64,000 nucleotides of DNA, taken from CAMDTE01 sp964504345 (GTDB lineage: Bacteria > Bacteroidota > Bacteroidia > Flavobacteriales > Schleiferiaceae). The DNA is taken from NCBI GenBank assembly GCA_964504345.1, contig CAZDDX010000007.1, positions 23,827 through 87,826 of the forward strand, given 5' to 3'. The first letter of the stretch is position 1. Each line of letters begins with the position of its first letter. Below are positions 7,825-18,920 of the stretch, piece after piece. The notes beneath the pieces were generated by a model. That model was not told where the DNA came from, did not search any database, and saw only the letters and a program-made list of their open reading frames with translations. The position numbers and the translations under genes were made by a program.

Positions 7825-8858
7825 GCGTTCGCGCTGGGATCAAACAAGCCGTGCTGCGGCCCTTTTCTGCCTAAATGCGCATAAGCCTTGTCCATGGCTA
7901 CCCGACCGCGCGGAGTGCGCGCCAAATAGCCTTCCTGGATCAAGTACGGCTCGTATACCTCCTCCAAGGTGTCCGCTTGCTCACCTACCGCCGTGCCCAG
8001 GGTGGATAAACCCACCGGGCCGCCGCGAAATTTGTCTATGAGTGCCAATAGCAACTTGTTGTCCATCTCGTCCAGTCCGTGCTCGTCCACGTCCAAGGCG
8101 TCCATTCCCAAGCGCGCAATGGCCACATCGATGGTGCCGTCGCCTTTCACTTGAGCAAAATCGCGTATGCGTCGCAGCAGCGCGTTCGCAATACGCGGGG
8201 TGCCTCGGCTCCGTCGGGCAATCTCAATGGCAGCATTGGGTTGTATGGTTACCCCCAGAATGCCGGCCGACCGTTCCACGATGGTGGACAACCGCTCCGC
8301 GGTATAGTATTCCAACCGCGAGGCAATGCCAAACCGCGCCCGCAGGGGCGCGGTGAGCATTCCAGACCGCGTGGTAGCGCCCACCAATGTAAAAGGCTGC
8401 AATCCAATCTGCACGCTTCGCGCGTGTGGACCGGATTCGATCAAAATGTCGATCTTAAAATCCTCCATGGCCGAATAGAGGTACTCCTCCACCACAGGAC
8501 TCAACCGGTGTATTTCGTCGATGAACAGAACGTCGTTCGCCTCTAAGGAGGTCAATAGTCCGGCCAAATCGCCGGGCTTGTCCAGTACGGGACCGGACGT
8601 CATTTTGATCCCGACATTCAATTCATTGGCCACAATGTGGGCCAAGGTAGTTTTTCCCAATCCAGGAGGGCCGTGCAGCAGCACGTGGTCCAAGGACTCG
8701 CCCCGTCCCTTGGCCGCCTGAACGAAAATCCGAAGATTCTCCAGGATCTTCTCCTGGCCGGCAAAATCCGCGAACTGAGCCGGCCGCAGCCGCTGCTCCA
8801 CCTCGCGCTCCTCGGGCGCCAAGGCGCCCTCGGCCGCTTCATCCACAAATCGTCCCAT
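7821..8858 (-). CDS. ruvB: Holliday junction branch migration ATPase RuvB
   Basis: This encodes 345 residues. RuvB is the hexameric AAA+ motor that, with RuvA, drives branch migration of Holliday junctions. Seen are Walker A GPPGLGKTT, Walker B LFIDEIHRL, sensor 1 LVGATTRSGML, the arginine-finger region LRARFG, and the C-terminal winged helix with GGPVGLSTL and YLIQEGYLARTPRGR. The start is set at MGRFVDEAA because a -7 box TACCTTTG lies 5 nt before this ATG; an upstream in-frame extension would read through the promoter and an intrinsic terminator. The mRNA is probably leaderless. queG follows with a 4-bp overlap. Confidence 0.97.
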   Translation of the reverse strand: MGRFVDEAAEGALAPEEREVEQRLRPAQFADFAGQEKILENLRIFVQAAKGRGESLDHVLLHGPPGLGKTTLAHIVANELNVGIKMTSGPVLDKPGDLAGLLTSLEANDVLFIDEIHRLSPVVEEYLYSAMEDFKIDILIESGPHARSVQIGLQPFTLVGATTRSGMLTAPLRARFGIASRLEYYTAERLSTIVERSAGILGVTIQPNAAIEIARRSRGTPRIANALLRRIRDFAQVKGDGTIDVAIARLGMDALDVDEHGLDEMDNKLLLALIDKFRGGPVGLSTLGTAVGEQADTLEEVYEPYLIQEGYLARTPRGRVAMDKAYAHLGRKGPQHGLFDPSANA

Positions 8859-8863
8859 AAAAA

Positions 8864-8871
8864 CAAAGGTA
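8864..8871 (-). promoter_or_regulatory. -7 box (TACCTTTG) of ruvB-queG
   Basis: A perfect TAnnTTTG element with only five nt (TTTTT) between it and the ruvB ATG, so the transcript should begin at or next to the start codon. Confidence 0.7.
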
Positions 8872-8920
8872 GCATTTCGACCCGCATCCGCCCGAACCTC
8901 CAACGCGGCACAGGGGCAAT

Positions 8921-8952
8921 AAAAAACGCCGCCGCGGTAAACCGCGGCGGCG
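8921..8952 (-). terminator. Intrinsic terminator of the act-cox operon
   Basis: A 12-bp GC-only-core stem (8927-8938 with 8941-8952) is followed on the minus strand by six T. It lies 20 bp past the coxA stop codon and before the ruvB promoter. Confidence 0.92.
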
Positions 8953-8972
8953 CCTAACTTTCTATTCAAGAA

Positions 8973-10772
8973 TCAGTGACCGGTTGCTTCCTCACCGTCT
9001 TGAATCGGCAGGGACTGCGGAGCAAAATCCTCGGATAAGCCGGGCTTGCTGTAGTCGTACGCCCAACGATGAACCTCTGGAATTTCTCCAGGCCAGTTGC
9101 CGTGGATGTGCTCCACAGGAGTAGTCCATTCCAAGGTATTGGACTTCCAAGGGTTCTGCGACGCCTTGGGGCCGCGGAACATACTGTAGAAGAAGTTGAA
9201 CAAGAAAATCAACTGTGCAATACCGCCCAAGATGGCAAACATCGTGATCAACACGTTGATGTCTTGGAGGTTATCAAACAGCGGGAACTCTGCGTTGGTG
9301 TAGTAACGGCGTGGTACTGCCGCCAAGCCCAAGAAGTGCATGGGGAAGAATACACCGTACGCGGACACAAAAGTGATCCAGAAGTGCGCGTAGCCCAACT
9401 TCTTGTTCATCATGCGGCCGTACATTTTAGGGAACCAGTGGTACACCCCGGCAAACAAACCGAAGATTGCAGACAAGCCCATAACGATGTGGAAGTGCGC
9501 CACAACGAAGTACGTGTCGTGTACGTTGATGTCCAACGCAGAGTCACCCAAAATGATGCCCGTCAAGCCACCGCTCACGAAGGTGCTCACCAAACCAATG
9601 GAGAACAACATGGCGGGGGTGAATTGGAGGTTGCCTTTCCACAAGGTGGTCAGGTAGTTGAACGCCTTAACGGCAGACGGAATGGCAATCAACAAGGTAG
9701 TGAACGTAAATACCGAACCCAGGAAGGGATTCATGCCGGTCACGAACATGTGGTGCCCCCATACGATAAAGGACAAGAAGGCGATGGCCAAAATAGAGGT
9801 TACCATGGCGCGGTAGCCAAAGATGGGCTTGCGCGAGTTGGTAGCAATAACCTCTGAAGTGATGCCCAAGGCCGGCAACAAAATGATGTATACCTCCGGG
9901 TGGCCCAAGAACCAAAACAAGTGCTCGTACAATACCGGGCTTCCGCCTTGGTAGTGAAGGGCTTCACCCGCCATATAAATGTCCGACAGATAGAAGCTGG
10001 TGCCCAGCATGCGGTCAAACATCAAGAGCAGCACCGCACTCACCAAAACCGGGAAGGACAACACGCCCAAGATGGCGGTGACCAAAAACGCCCAAATGGT
10101 CAACGGCAAGCGCGTCATGGACATGCCTTTGGTACGGAGGTTCAAAACGGTCACGATGTAGTTCAGCGAACCCAACAAAGAAGACACAATGAACAACGTC
10201 ATGGATACCAACCACAGGGTCATGCCCGCGCCGGAGCCTGGCATGGCCTGCGGCAAAGCACTCAAAGGCGGGTAGATGGTCCAACCGCCAGAAGCGGGGC
10301 CGGTTTCCACAAACAAGGAGGCAATCATGATGACGCTGGACGCGAAGAAGAACCAGTACGACAGCATGTTCAAAAAGCCCGACGCCATGTCGCGCGCACC
10401 GATCTGCAACGGAATGAGTAGGTTGGAGAACGTACCGCTCAGGCCCGCGGTCAAAACGAAGAACACCATGATGGTGCCGTGGATGGTGACCAAAGCCAAA
10501 TACATATTGGGGTCCATAACGCCGTCTGGCGCCCACTTACCCAGGAAGTACTCCAGGATGGCGAATTTCTTCTCCGGCCATGCGAGTTGCAGGCGGAAAA
10601 GCATGGACATAAATACCCCTACGATTCCCATGAACATTCCGGTTACCAGGAACTGCTTGGAAATCATTTTGTGGTCCGTGCTGAACACGTAGGTGTTCCA
10701 GAAGTTCGGAGCCGGGTGGTCGTGGTGCTCGTGGTCGTGAGCGTGGTCGTGTGCGTGTGCTTCTGCAGCCAT
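8973..10772 (-). CDS. ctaD: Cytochrome c oxidase subunit I (heme-copper oxidase, A1 type)
   Basis: This encodes 599 residues, 12 membrane helices. It is the catalytic subunit holding heme a and the heme a3-CuB centre that reduces oxygen to water. The motif GHPEVYIILLP carries a CuB histidine, the cross-linked tyrosine and the glutamate that marks A1-type D-channels; WGHHMFVTG supplies two more CuB histidines; VVAHFHIVMG supplies the heme ligands. The start is the ATG of MAAEAHAHDH; the first possible upstream start is TTG. The N-terminal 20 residues are a His/Asp-rich tail. It is the last gene of the operon and is followed by a strong terminator. No subunit III gene follows, so that subunit must be elsewhere or absent. 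Confidence 0.96.
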   Translation of the reverse strand: MAAEAHAHDHAHDHEHHDHPAPNFWNTYVFSTDHKMISKQFLVTGMFMGIVGVFMSMLFRLQLAWPEKKFAILEYFLGKWAPDGVMDPNMYLALVTIHGTIMVFFVLTAGLSGTFSNLLIPLQIGARDMASGFLNMLSYWFFFASSVIMIASLFVETGPASGGWTIYPPLSALPQAMPGSGAGMTLWLVSMTLFIVSSLLGSLNYIVTVLNLRTKGMSMTRLPLTIWAFLVTAILGVLSFPVLVSAVLLLMFDRMLGTSFYLSDIYMAGEALHYQGGSPVLYEHLFWFLGHPEVYIILLPALGITSEVIATNSRKPIFGYRAMVTSILAIAFLSFIVWGHHMFVTGMNPFLGSVFTFTTLLIAIPSAVKAFNYLTTLWKGNLQFTPAMLFSIGLVSTFVSGGLTGIILGDSALDINVHDTYFVVAHFHIVMGLSAIFGLFAGVYHWFPKMYGRMMNKKLGYAHFWITFVSAYGVFFPMHFLGLAAVPRRYYTNAEFPLFDNLQDINVLITMFAILGGIAQLIFLFNFFYSMFRGPKASQNPWKSNTLEWTTPVEHIHGNWPGEIPEVHRWAYDYSKPGLSEDFAPQSLPIQDGEEATGH

Positions 10773-10793
10773 AAGTCGGTTCAATTGCTACGA

Positions 10794-11819
10794 TTACAGG
10801 GTCTCGGCGACCGTTTTCTGTTCTTTAATCCATGCGGCGTATTCTTCCTCAGACACCACCACAATAGGCATTTGCATGTTGTAGTGCGCTGCGCCACAGA
10901 TTTTGTTGCACAAAATCAAGTAGTCGAATACATACGGCTCTTTGCCGGCCTTGGCACGCACCGCGTTGATGCGCTCCACTTTGGCTACCATGTCCGGGTC
11001 CTTGCGCATGTCTGCGGTCGTCACCGTAGGGGTGAACTGGAATTGGGTGGGAACACCCGGTACGCAGTTCATTTGTGCGCGGAAATGCGGCATGTACGCC
11101 GAGTGAATGACGTCTTGCGAACGGAATTTGAACACCACCGGACGGCCTACGGGAAGGTAGATTTCCGGAGTGACTTGGTCGTCGGCAGACTTGGCGTCCA
11201 AGGTATCTACCCCCAAGGCGTTGGTTCCGGCAATCAAGCGCACGTTGGCGTTGCCCAAATCGTTGTCCTTGCCGGCGTAACGAGCAGTCCACTTGAACTG
11301 TTGTGCATACACCTCCACCACAATGGGTTCGTTCTCCTGGGAGGGGTTCATGATGGTACTCCAGGTGCTCAAACCGTACAGAATCAACACGGCCAAAATC
11401 ACCGCTGGAACAACGGTCCAAACAAGCTCCAACTTGTTGTTGTGCTCAAAATACGAAGCCTTGCGCCCAGCCGTTCCGCGATACTTGTAGGCAAAGTAGA
11501 ACAATACCGGTTGAACAATCAAGAACATCACAATGATGATGCCCATGGAAATGTCCCACAGGTTGTCGTACTGAGGTCCGTGTTCCGACGCCGGCAAGCC
11601 CAAGGTGTCTGGCATCCAAGCGTACACCATGGCAAAGAAGGACGCGATGAAGGCAATGCCAAACACGAGCATCCAAAAACCTTGACGGTCGTTGTCCTCC
11701 GGGGTGGGCAAGGCGGTGTCTTCTTCGCGAATGGCCGAAGAAAGTTCGTAAATCCGTACAATCTGGATGACGGCCAAGACGGCCAAAACCAGTACTGCTG
11801 CTATTAAAATTCCGTTCAT
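10794..11819 (-). CDS. ctaC: Cytochrome c oxidase subunit II
   Basis: This encodes 341 residues. It carries the CuA centre that takes electrons from a cytochrome c domain into subunit I. It has an N-terminal membrane helix, then a hairpin of two further helices (about residues 45-70 and 90-115, plus one near 135-155), and a periplasmic cupredoxin domain. The CuA ligands are visible in IHSAYMP and CNKICGAAHYNMQM. The usual Cys-x-Glu-x-Cys glutamate is Lys here, which I recall as common in Bacteroidota. There is no C-terminal cytochrome c extension, so electrons should come directly from the ACIII heme subunits or a free cytochrome. It lies 12 bp after actF and 21 bp before subunit I. Confidence 0.95.
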   Translation of the reverse strand: MNGILIAAVLVLAVLAVIQIVRIYELSSAIREEDTALPTPEDNDRQGFWMLVFGIAFIASFFAMVYAWMPDTLGLPASEHGPQYDNLWDISMGIIIVMFLIVQPVLFYFAYKYRGTAGRKASYFEHNNKLELVWTVVPAVILAVLILYGLSTWSTIMNPSQENEPIVVEVYAQQFKWTARYAGKDNDLGNANVRLIAGTNALGVDTLDAKSADDQVTPEIYLPVGRPVVFKFRSQDVIHSAYMPHFRAQMNCVPGVPTQFQFTPTVTTADMRKDPDMVAKVERINAVRAKAGKEPYVFDYLILCNKICGAAHYNMQMPIVVVSEEEYAAWIKEQKTVAETL

Positions 11820-11831
11820 GAGATACCGCGC

Positions 11832-13298
11832 TTATTGATGGAACAGTTCACTTTCTTTCAACATGGGGTGGTTGTGCTGCTTCAGTGAAGCCGCTCCCAA
11901 ATTCCGTCCTACCACCAAGATGAACAAACCGGCGAAGAACAAGAAGCCCCCGATTTCAGCTGCGCCAAAACCGTAACCCATGCCCACCGAACCCGGCATG
12001 ATCATGATGTAGTGGTCCATCCAGTGACCCACCAAGACAAAGAACGATGCCAACGAAATGAATCCCAAGATGCGCTTTGCGTCCCGACTGACCAACAGCA
12101 AGAAGGGAACCAAGAAATTCAAGACCACCATGGTGATCAAGTAGGGTTTGTACTCGCCAAAACGCGCCATGTAGTAAGTTACTTCTTCTGGAATGTTTGC
12201 GTACCAAATCAACATGTACTGAGAGAACCACAAGTAGGTCCAGAAAATGCTGAACGCGAACATGAACTTGCCCAAGTCGTGCTGGTGGTTGGAGTTGATC
12301 CAAGGCAGATGGCCGCCCAAACGCAGGTAAATAACGATCAAATTCAATACCACGATCGACGTCACAAACATGCCCGCGAAGGTGTACCAGCCAAACAACG
12401 TGGAGTACCAGTGTGCATCGATGGACATGACAATGTCCCAAGCGCTGGTGGAGGAAGTAACGGCGTAGAGAACCAAGAAAACGGCGGAAAGAGTACGCTG
12501 TTTTTTCCACAAATTCTGACCCTTGGGAAGGGCGTCTTCAGCCAAGCTGTTCTTGCGCAATAAGTAGGCGCCGCCAAACCAAATCACGATGTAGGCCACC
12601 AACCGAGCAATAAAGAACGGACCGTTCAAGTAACCGGCCTTGCCCGCAATGATTTCGTCGTAATTGGGGCTGTTGACATCCATGATGCCTTCGTGCATCC
12701 AGTGCCATACCCCGTGAACGTGGTACACCCCGGCGATGGCAATGAACAAAATCACCAACAAAGGCACAATGACCCAAAGAGAAACCGCTTCAAAAACCCG
12801 CGTCAAACCGGCAGACCAGCCCACTTGAGCAGCGTACTGGATGGCCAGGAAAAACGTAGCACCAATACCCAAGGACAAGAAGAAAATGGAGTTCACCAAC
12901 AAAGCAGACCAAGGACGGTTACCGCTTTGGTCCACGTGGTGGGCGTCGTGCATTTCTGCACCTCCGTGTTCTGCATGGGCCTCGCTGTGTGCGGCTTCAG
13001 CTTCGTGGGATTCGGAAGGACCGTGGTGTTCGCCGGTAGCCACCGCGTGAACGGCCGTGTCTGCAGGGACCTCGTCGGTGTGAACCACTGCTGTGTCAGC
13101 GTGACTGGCAACTTCATGGTCACCGTGTGCGACGGCAACTGCGGCGTGTTCGTTGTGGTGATCCGCAGCAGCAGGACCGTGCGCATGGTGGCCGGTTTCA
13201 GCAACCGGATCTTGTGTAAAACCTATGGCCAAACCCACGGCTCCCGCGAGAACCAACGCGTAGGCCAGGAATTTAACATTGCGGGGAAGAACAAACAT
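11832..13298 (-). CDS. actF: Alternative complex III subunit ActF, with histidine-rich N-terminal insert
   Basis: This encodes 488 residues. ActF is a polytopic NrfD-like membrane subunit of quinol:cytochrome c oxidoreductase (ACIII). After an N-terminal hydrophobic segment (about residues 7-27), residues about 35-125 are a low-complexity His/Ala/Glu/Asp-rich stretch with more than 20 histidines. About ten membrane helices follow, with conserved YHVHGVWHWMHEG and SAWDIVMSIDAHWYSTLFG segments typical of ActF. It lies between actE and cytochrome oxidase subunit II, as in the ACIII-oxidase supercomplex operon of Flavobacterium johnsoniae. The His-rich insert is unusual and could bind metal. Whether it faces the periplasm or cytoplasm cannot be told from the sequence alone. 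Confidence 0.93.
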   Translation of the reverse strand: MFVLPRNVKFLAYALVLAGAVGLAIGFTQDPVAETGHHAHGPAAADHHNEHAAVAVAHGDHEVASHADTAVVHTDEVPADTAVHAVATGEHHGPSESHEAEAAHSEAHAEHGGAEMHDAHHVDQSGNRPWSALLVNSIFFLSLGIGATFFLAIQYAAQVGWSAGLTRVFEAVSLWVIVPLLVILFIAIAGVYHVHGVWHWMHEGIMDVNSPNYDEIIAGKAGYLNGPFFIARLVAYIVIWFGGAYLLRKNSLAEDALPKGQNLWKKQRTLSAVFLVLYAVTSSTSAWDIVMSIDAHWYSTLFGWYTFAGMFVTSIVVLNLIVIYLRLGGHLPWINSNHQHDLGKFMFAFSIFWTYLWFSQYMLIWYANIPEEVTYYMARFGEYKPYLITMVVLNFLVPFLLLVSRDAKRILGFISLASFFVLVGHWMDHYIMIMPGSVGMGYGFGAAEIGGFLFFAGLFILVVGRNLGAASLKQHNHPMLKESELFHQ

Positions 13299-13321
13299 AC
13301 TTCTTGCTTTATTCTATTAAA

Positions 13322-13939
13322 TTACAGTGCAGCCGTAGCCGTGGTATCCGCAGCAGGAGCCGCAGCACCACCTCCGTTTTGCTCGGCGCGCAACTGGAAT
13401 ACGTATTTGATGATTTTCCAACGCTCGTCGTACGACAACTGAGACGCGTGCGAGCCCATGTTGTTCTTGCCGTGCATGATTACGTGGTAGGCAGAACCTG
13501 GAGTGATGTCTGGAAGACGGTCGGAACCGTAACCGGGAACACCCAAGATCTTTTCGCGCTGCATCAAAATGCCGTTGCCGTCCCCTTTTTCGCCGTGGCA
13601 GTGCGAACAGAATTGTCCGTAGAGCACTTTTCCGTCCTCAGCATTCAATTCCGAAAAGTAGGCGGGAACTTCAGAATTGCGCTTGGACAATTCGTAGGCT
13701 TCATTGGTATTGGGCAAACCGTACGGCACCTCGCCGCGCGATACCGTACCGGCTACCGGCTTGCGGGCAGACAAACCATCGGCAAACTGCGTTGCGGGTT
13801 GGTACGCCTCCAAAGATGGAGAACGATACATGTCGTCCATGTACACGTAGCCCGGAGTGGTTTTGTCCCAGTTGCACGCTGCAGTAAATGCGATCAAAGA
13901 GGCAGCGGCAAGAGTTGCGGAAATTCGGTTTAGAGTCAT
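13322..13939 (-). CDS. actE: Alternative complex III subunit ActE, monoheme cytochrome c lipoprotein
   Basis: This encodes 205 residues. The signal peptide ends in a lipobox (AFTAAC, Cys22). One heme-binding motif, CSHCH, lies in a class I cytochrome c fold with GEKGDGNG after it and methionine ligand candidates near MHGKNNMGSH. The preceding YMDDMYRSPSLEAY and PVAGTVSRG segments are typical of ActE. It is anchored at the periplasmic face and passes electrons toward the oxidase. The C-terminal 20 residues are a flexible Ala/Gly/Thr tail. It starts 11 bp after actD. Confidence 0.95.
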   Translation of the reverse strand: MTLNRISATLAAASLIAFTAACNWDKTTPGYVYMDDMYRSPSLEAYQPATQFADGLSARKPVAGTVSRGEVPYGLPNTNEAYELSKRNSEVPAYFSELNAEDGKVLYGQFCSHCHGEKGDGNGILMQREKILGVPGYGSDRLPDITPGSAYHVIMHGKNNMGSHASQLSYDERWKIIKYVFQLRAEQNGGGAAAPAADTTATAAL

Positions 13940-13950
13940 CCGTTCAGCAA

Positions 13951-14469
13951 TTAGGCGTGGGTGATTTCAATGGCGCCGGTCTTCTTCAACAGGTCCACCA
14001 CGTGATCGCCGTCTTCAACTTCGATCATGAACTTGTCGTCCGTGGTGCGTGGATCTGGATTTTGCGGGGCACGACCGGGGTACAACCCGTTCAGAACGAA
14101 AAACGTCCAAACCATCAAGTGGGCCGTAAAGAATACCGTCAATTCAAACAAAACCGGAACAAATGCAGGCATGTTCCAACCCCATGTGGCGTTGGGTTTA
14201 CCGCCAATGTTCATGGGCCAATCCACGATCATCTGGAAATAGGTAATCGTCACGATCGTGGTCAAACCCAACAAACCGTATAAAAAGGCCGCCATGGCAA
14301 TGCGCGTTTCCTTCAAACCCATGGCCTTGTCCAAGCCGTGGATGGGGAAAGGCGAATAGACCTCATTTACCGCTACGCCTTGCGCGCGGAGCTCTTTTAC
14401 GGCACCCAAAACAACATCGTCGTCGTCGTACAGGGCGCGTACCAAGGGTTTTGAATCAGTGGTGTGCAT
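13951..14469 (-). CDS. actD: Alternative complex III subunit ActD (DUF3341)
   Basis: This encodes 172 residues. ActD is a small ACIII membrane subunit with a ferredoxin-like N-terminal domain (ALYDDDDVVLGAVKEL, then VYSPFPIHGLDKAMGL) and two membrane helices (about 60-82 and 100-125). The conserved SPFPIHGLD motif identifies DUF3341. The 14-bp overlap with the end of actC implies translational coupling. No cofactor motif is present, as expected. Confidence 0.95.
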   Translation of the reverse strand: MHTTDSKPLVRALYDDDDVVLGAVKELRAQGVAVNEVYSPFPIHGLDKAMGLKETRIAMAAFLYGLLGLTTIVTITYFQMIVDWPMNIGGKPNATWGWNMPAFVPVLFELTVFFTAHLMVWTFFVLNGLYPGRAPQNPDPRTTDDKFMIEVEDGDHVVDLLKKTGAIEITHA

Positions 14470-15850
14470 GGTCGTCTTCCGTGTGGTGTTTCTTTTGGCT
14501 CTCTCCTGAAGACTTCAAAATGGTCTTCAATTCGGCTTGAGCAATAACGGGGAATGTGCGGGCGTACAGAAGGAACAATACGAAGAAGAATCCGATGGTT
14601 CCCATGTAGAAGGCAATGTCAATGGACGACGGCGAGAACATGGCCCAAGAGGACGGCAGGTAATCGCGGTGCAACGAGGTCACGATGATGACAAAGCGCT
14701 CAAACCACATGCCGATGTTCACCACAATGGAGATGATGAAGGTGAACACCAAGTTAGTACGCAGTTTCTTGGACCACATGAACTGCGGAGAGAACACGTT
14801 GCACGTCATCATGGACCAGTACGCCCACCAGTAAGGACCCGTGGCGCGGTTGAGGAACGCATACTGCTCGTACTCCACACCGGAGTAGTAGGCAATGAAC
14901 AATTCCGTGATGTAGGCAACACCCACAATAGAACCCGTCACCATGATGATGATGTTCATCATCTCAATGTGCTGAATGGTGATGTAGTCCTCCATCTTAA
15001 AGAGTTTGCGCACGATGATCAACAGGGTTTGCACCATGGCAAATCCGGAGAAGATGGCGCCCGCAACGAAGTACGGAGGGAAGATGGTGGTGTGCCAACC
15101 TGGGATAACGGAGGTGGCGAAGTCCATGGATACGATGGTGTGTACGGACAATACCAACGGAGTGGCCAAACCGGCCAACACCAAGGAAACTTCTTCAAAG
15201 CGCTGCCAGTGCTTGGCCTTACCGCCCCAGCCGAAGGCCAAAATACGGTAGATGTGCTTTTGAATGGGGTTGATGGCACGGTCGCGAATCATGGCGAAGT
15301 CGGGAATCAAACCGACGTACCAGAAAACGGTGGATACGCTCAAATAGGTAGAGAGCGCGAATACGTCCCACAGCAACGGAGAGTTGAAGTTTACCCACAA
15401 GGAACCGAATTGGTTGGGGATGGGCAACACGAAGTAGGAAACCCAAACACGACCCATGTGGATCACGGGGAACAATGCTGCCTGGATTACCGAGAAAATG
15501 GTCATGGCCTCCGCGGAGCGGTTGATGGACATGCGCCACTTTTGACGGAACAACAGAAGTACCGCTGAAATCAAGGTACCCGCGTGGCCAATACCTACCC
15601 ACCAAACGAAGTTGGTGATGTCCCAAGCCCAACCAACGGTCTTGTTCAGGCCCCAGGATCCGATACCGTTGGCAATGGTCCACAGGATGCCGCCCACGCC
15701 CCAGAGGAACATGGCCAAGGCAATGCTAAAAGCAATCCACCAGGCCTTGGGCGCTGTGGACTCAACGGGGCGAACAACGTCCAACGTGATGTCGTGGTAC
15801 GTCTTATCTCCTAAAACTAGGGGTTCGCGAACGGGCGATTCGTAGTGCAT
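14456..15850 (-). CDS. actC: Alternative complex III subunit ActC (NrfD-like quinol-binding subunit)
   Basis: This encodes 464 residues, about ten membrane helices. ActC is the NrfD/PsrC-family subunit thought to bind and oxidise quinol next to ActB. Features include WVGIGHAGTLISAVL, HMGRVWVSYF and SVHTIVSMDFA, all typical of ActC. The C-terminus ends in a charged, His-rich tail (KKHHTEDDHAHH). It starts 14 bp after actB and overlaps actD. Confidence 0.95.
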   Translation of the reverse strand: MHYESPVREPLVLGDKTYHDITLDVVRPVESTAPKAWWIAFSIALAMFLWGVGGILWTIANGIGSWGLNKTVGWAWDITNFVWWVGIGHAGTLISAVLLLFRQKWRMSINRSAEAMTIFSVIQAALFPVIHMGRVWVSYFVLPIPNQFGSLWVNFNSPLLWDVFALSTYLSVSTVFWYVGLIPDFAMIRDRAINPIQKHIYRILAFGWGGKAKHWQRFEEVSLVLAGLATPLVLSVHTIVSMDFATSVIPGWHTTIFPPYFVAGAIFSGFAMVQTLLIIVRKLFKMEDYITIQHIEMMNIIIMVTGSIVGVAYITELFIAYYSGVEYEQYAFLNRATGPYWWAYWSMMTCNVFSPQFMWSKKLRTNLVFTFIISIVVNIGMWFERFVIIVTSLHRDYLPSSWAMFSPSSIDIAFYMGTIGFFFVLFLLYARTFPVIAQAELKTILKSSGESQKKHHTEDDHAHH

Positions 15851-15864
15851 GTGCGATCGCAGGA

Positions 15865-18912
<3,048 letters not shown>

Positions 18913-18920
18913 AGTCTCGA

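Noticed and set aside
10479..11807. A 442-codon plus-strand open frame opposite the oxidase subunit genes, and similar frames opposite der (61542-62801) and actC (14537-15568).
   Set aside because: All are antisense shadows of conserved genes, with no supporting features.
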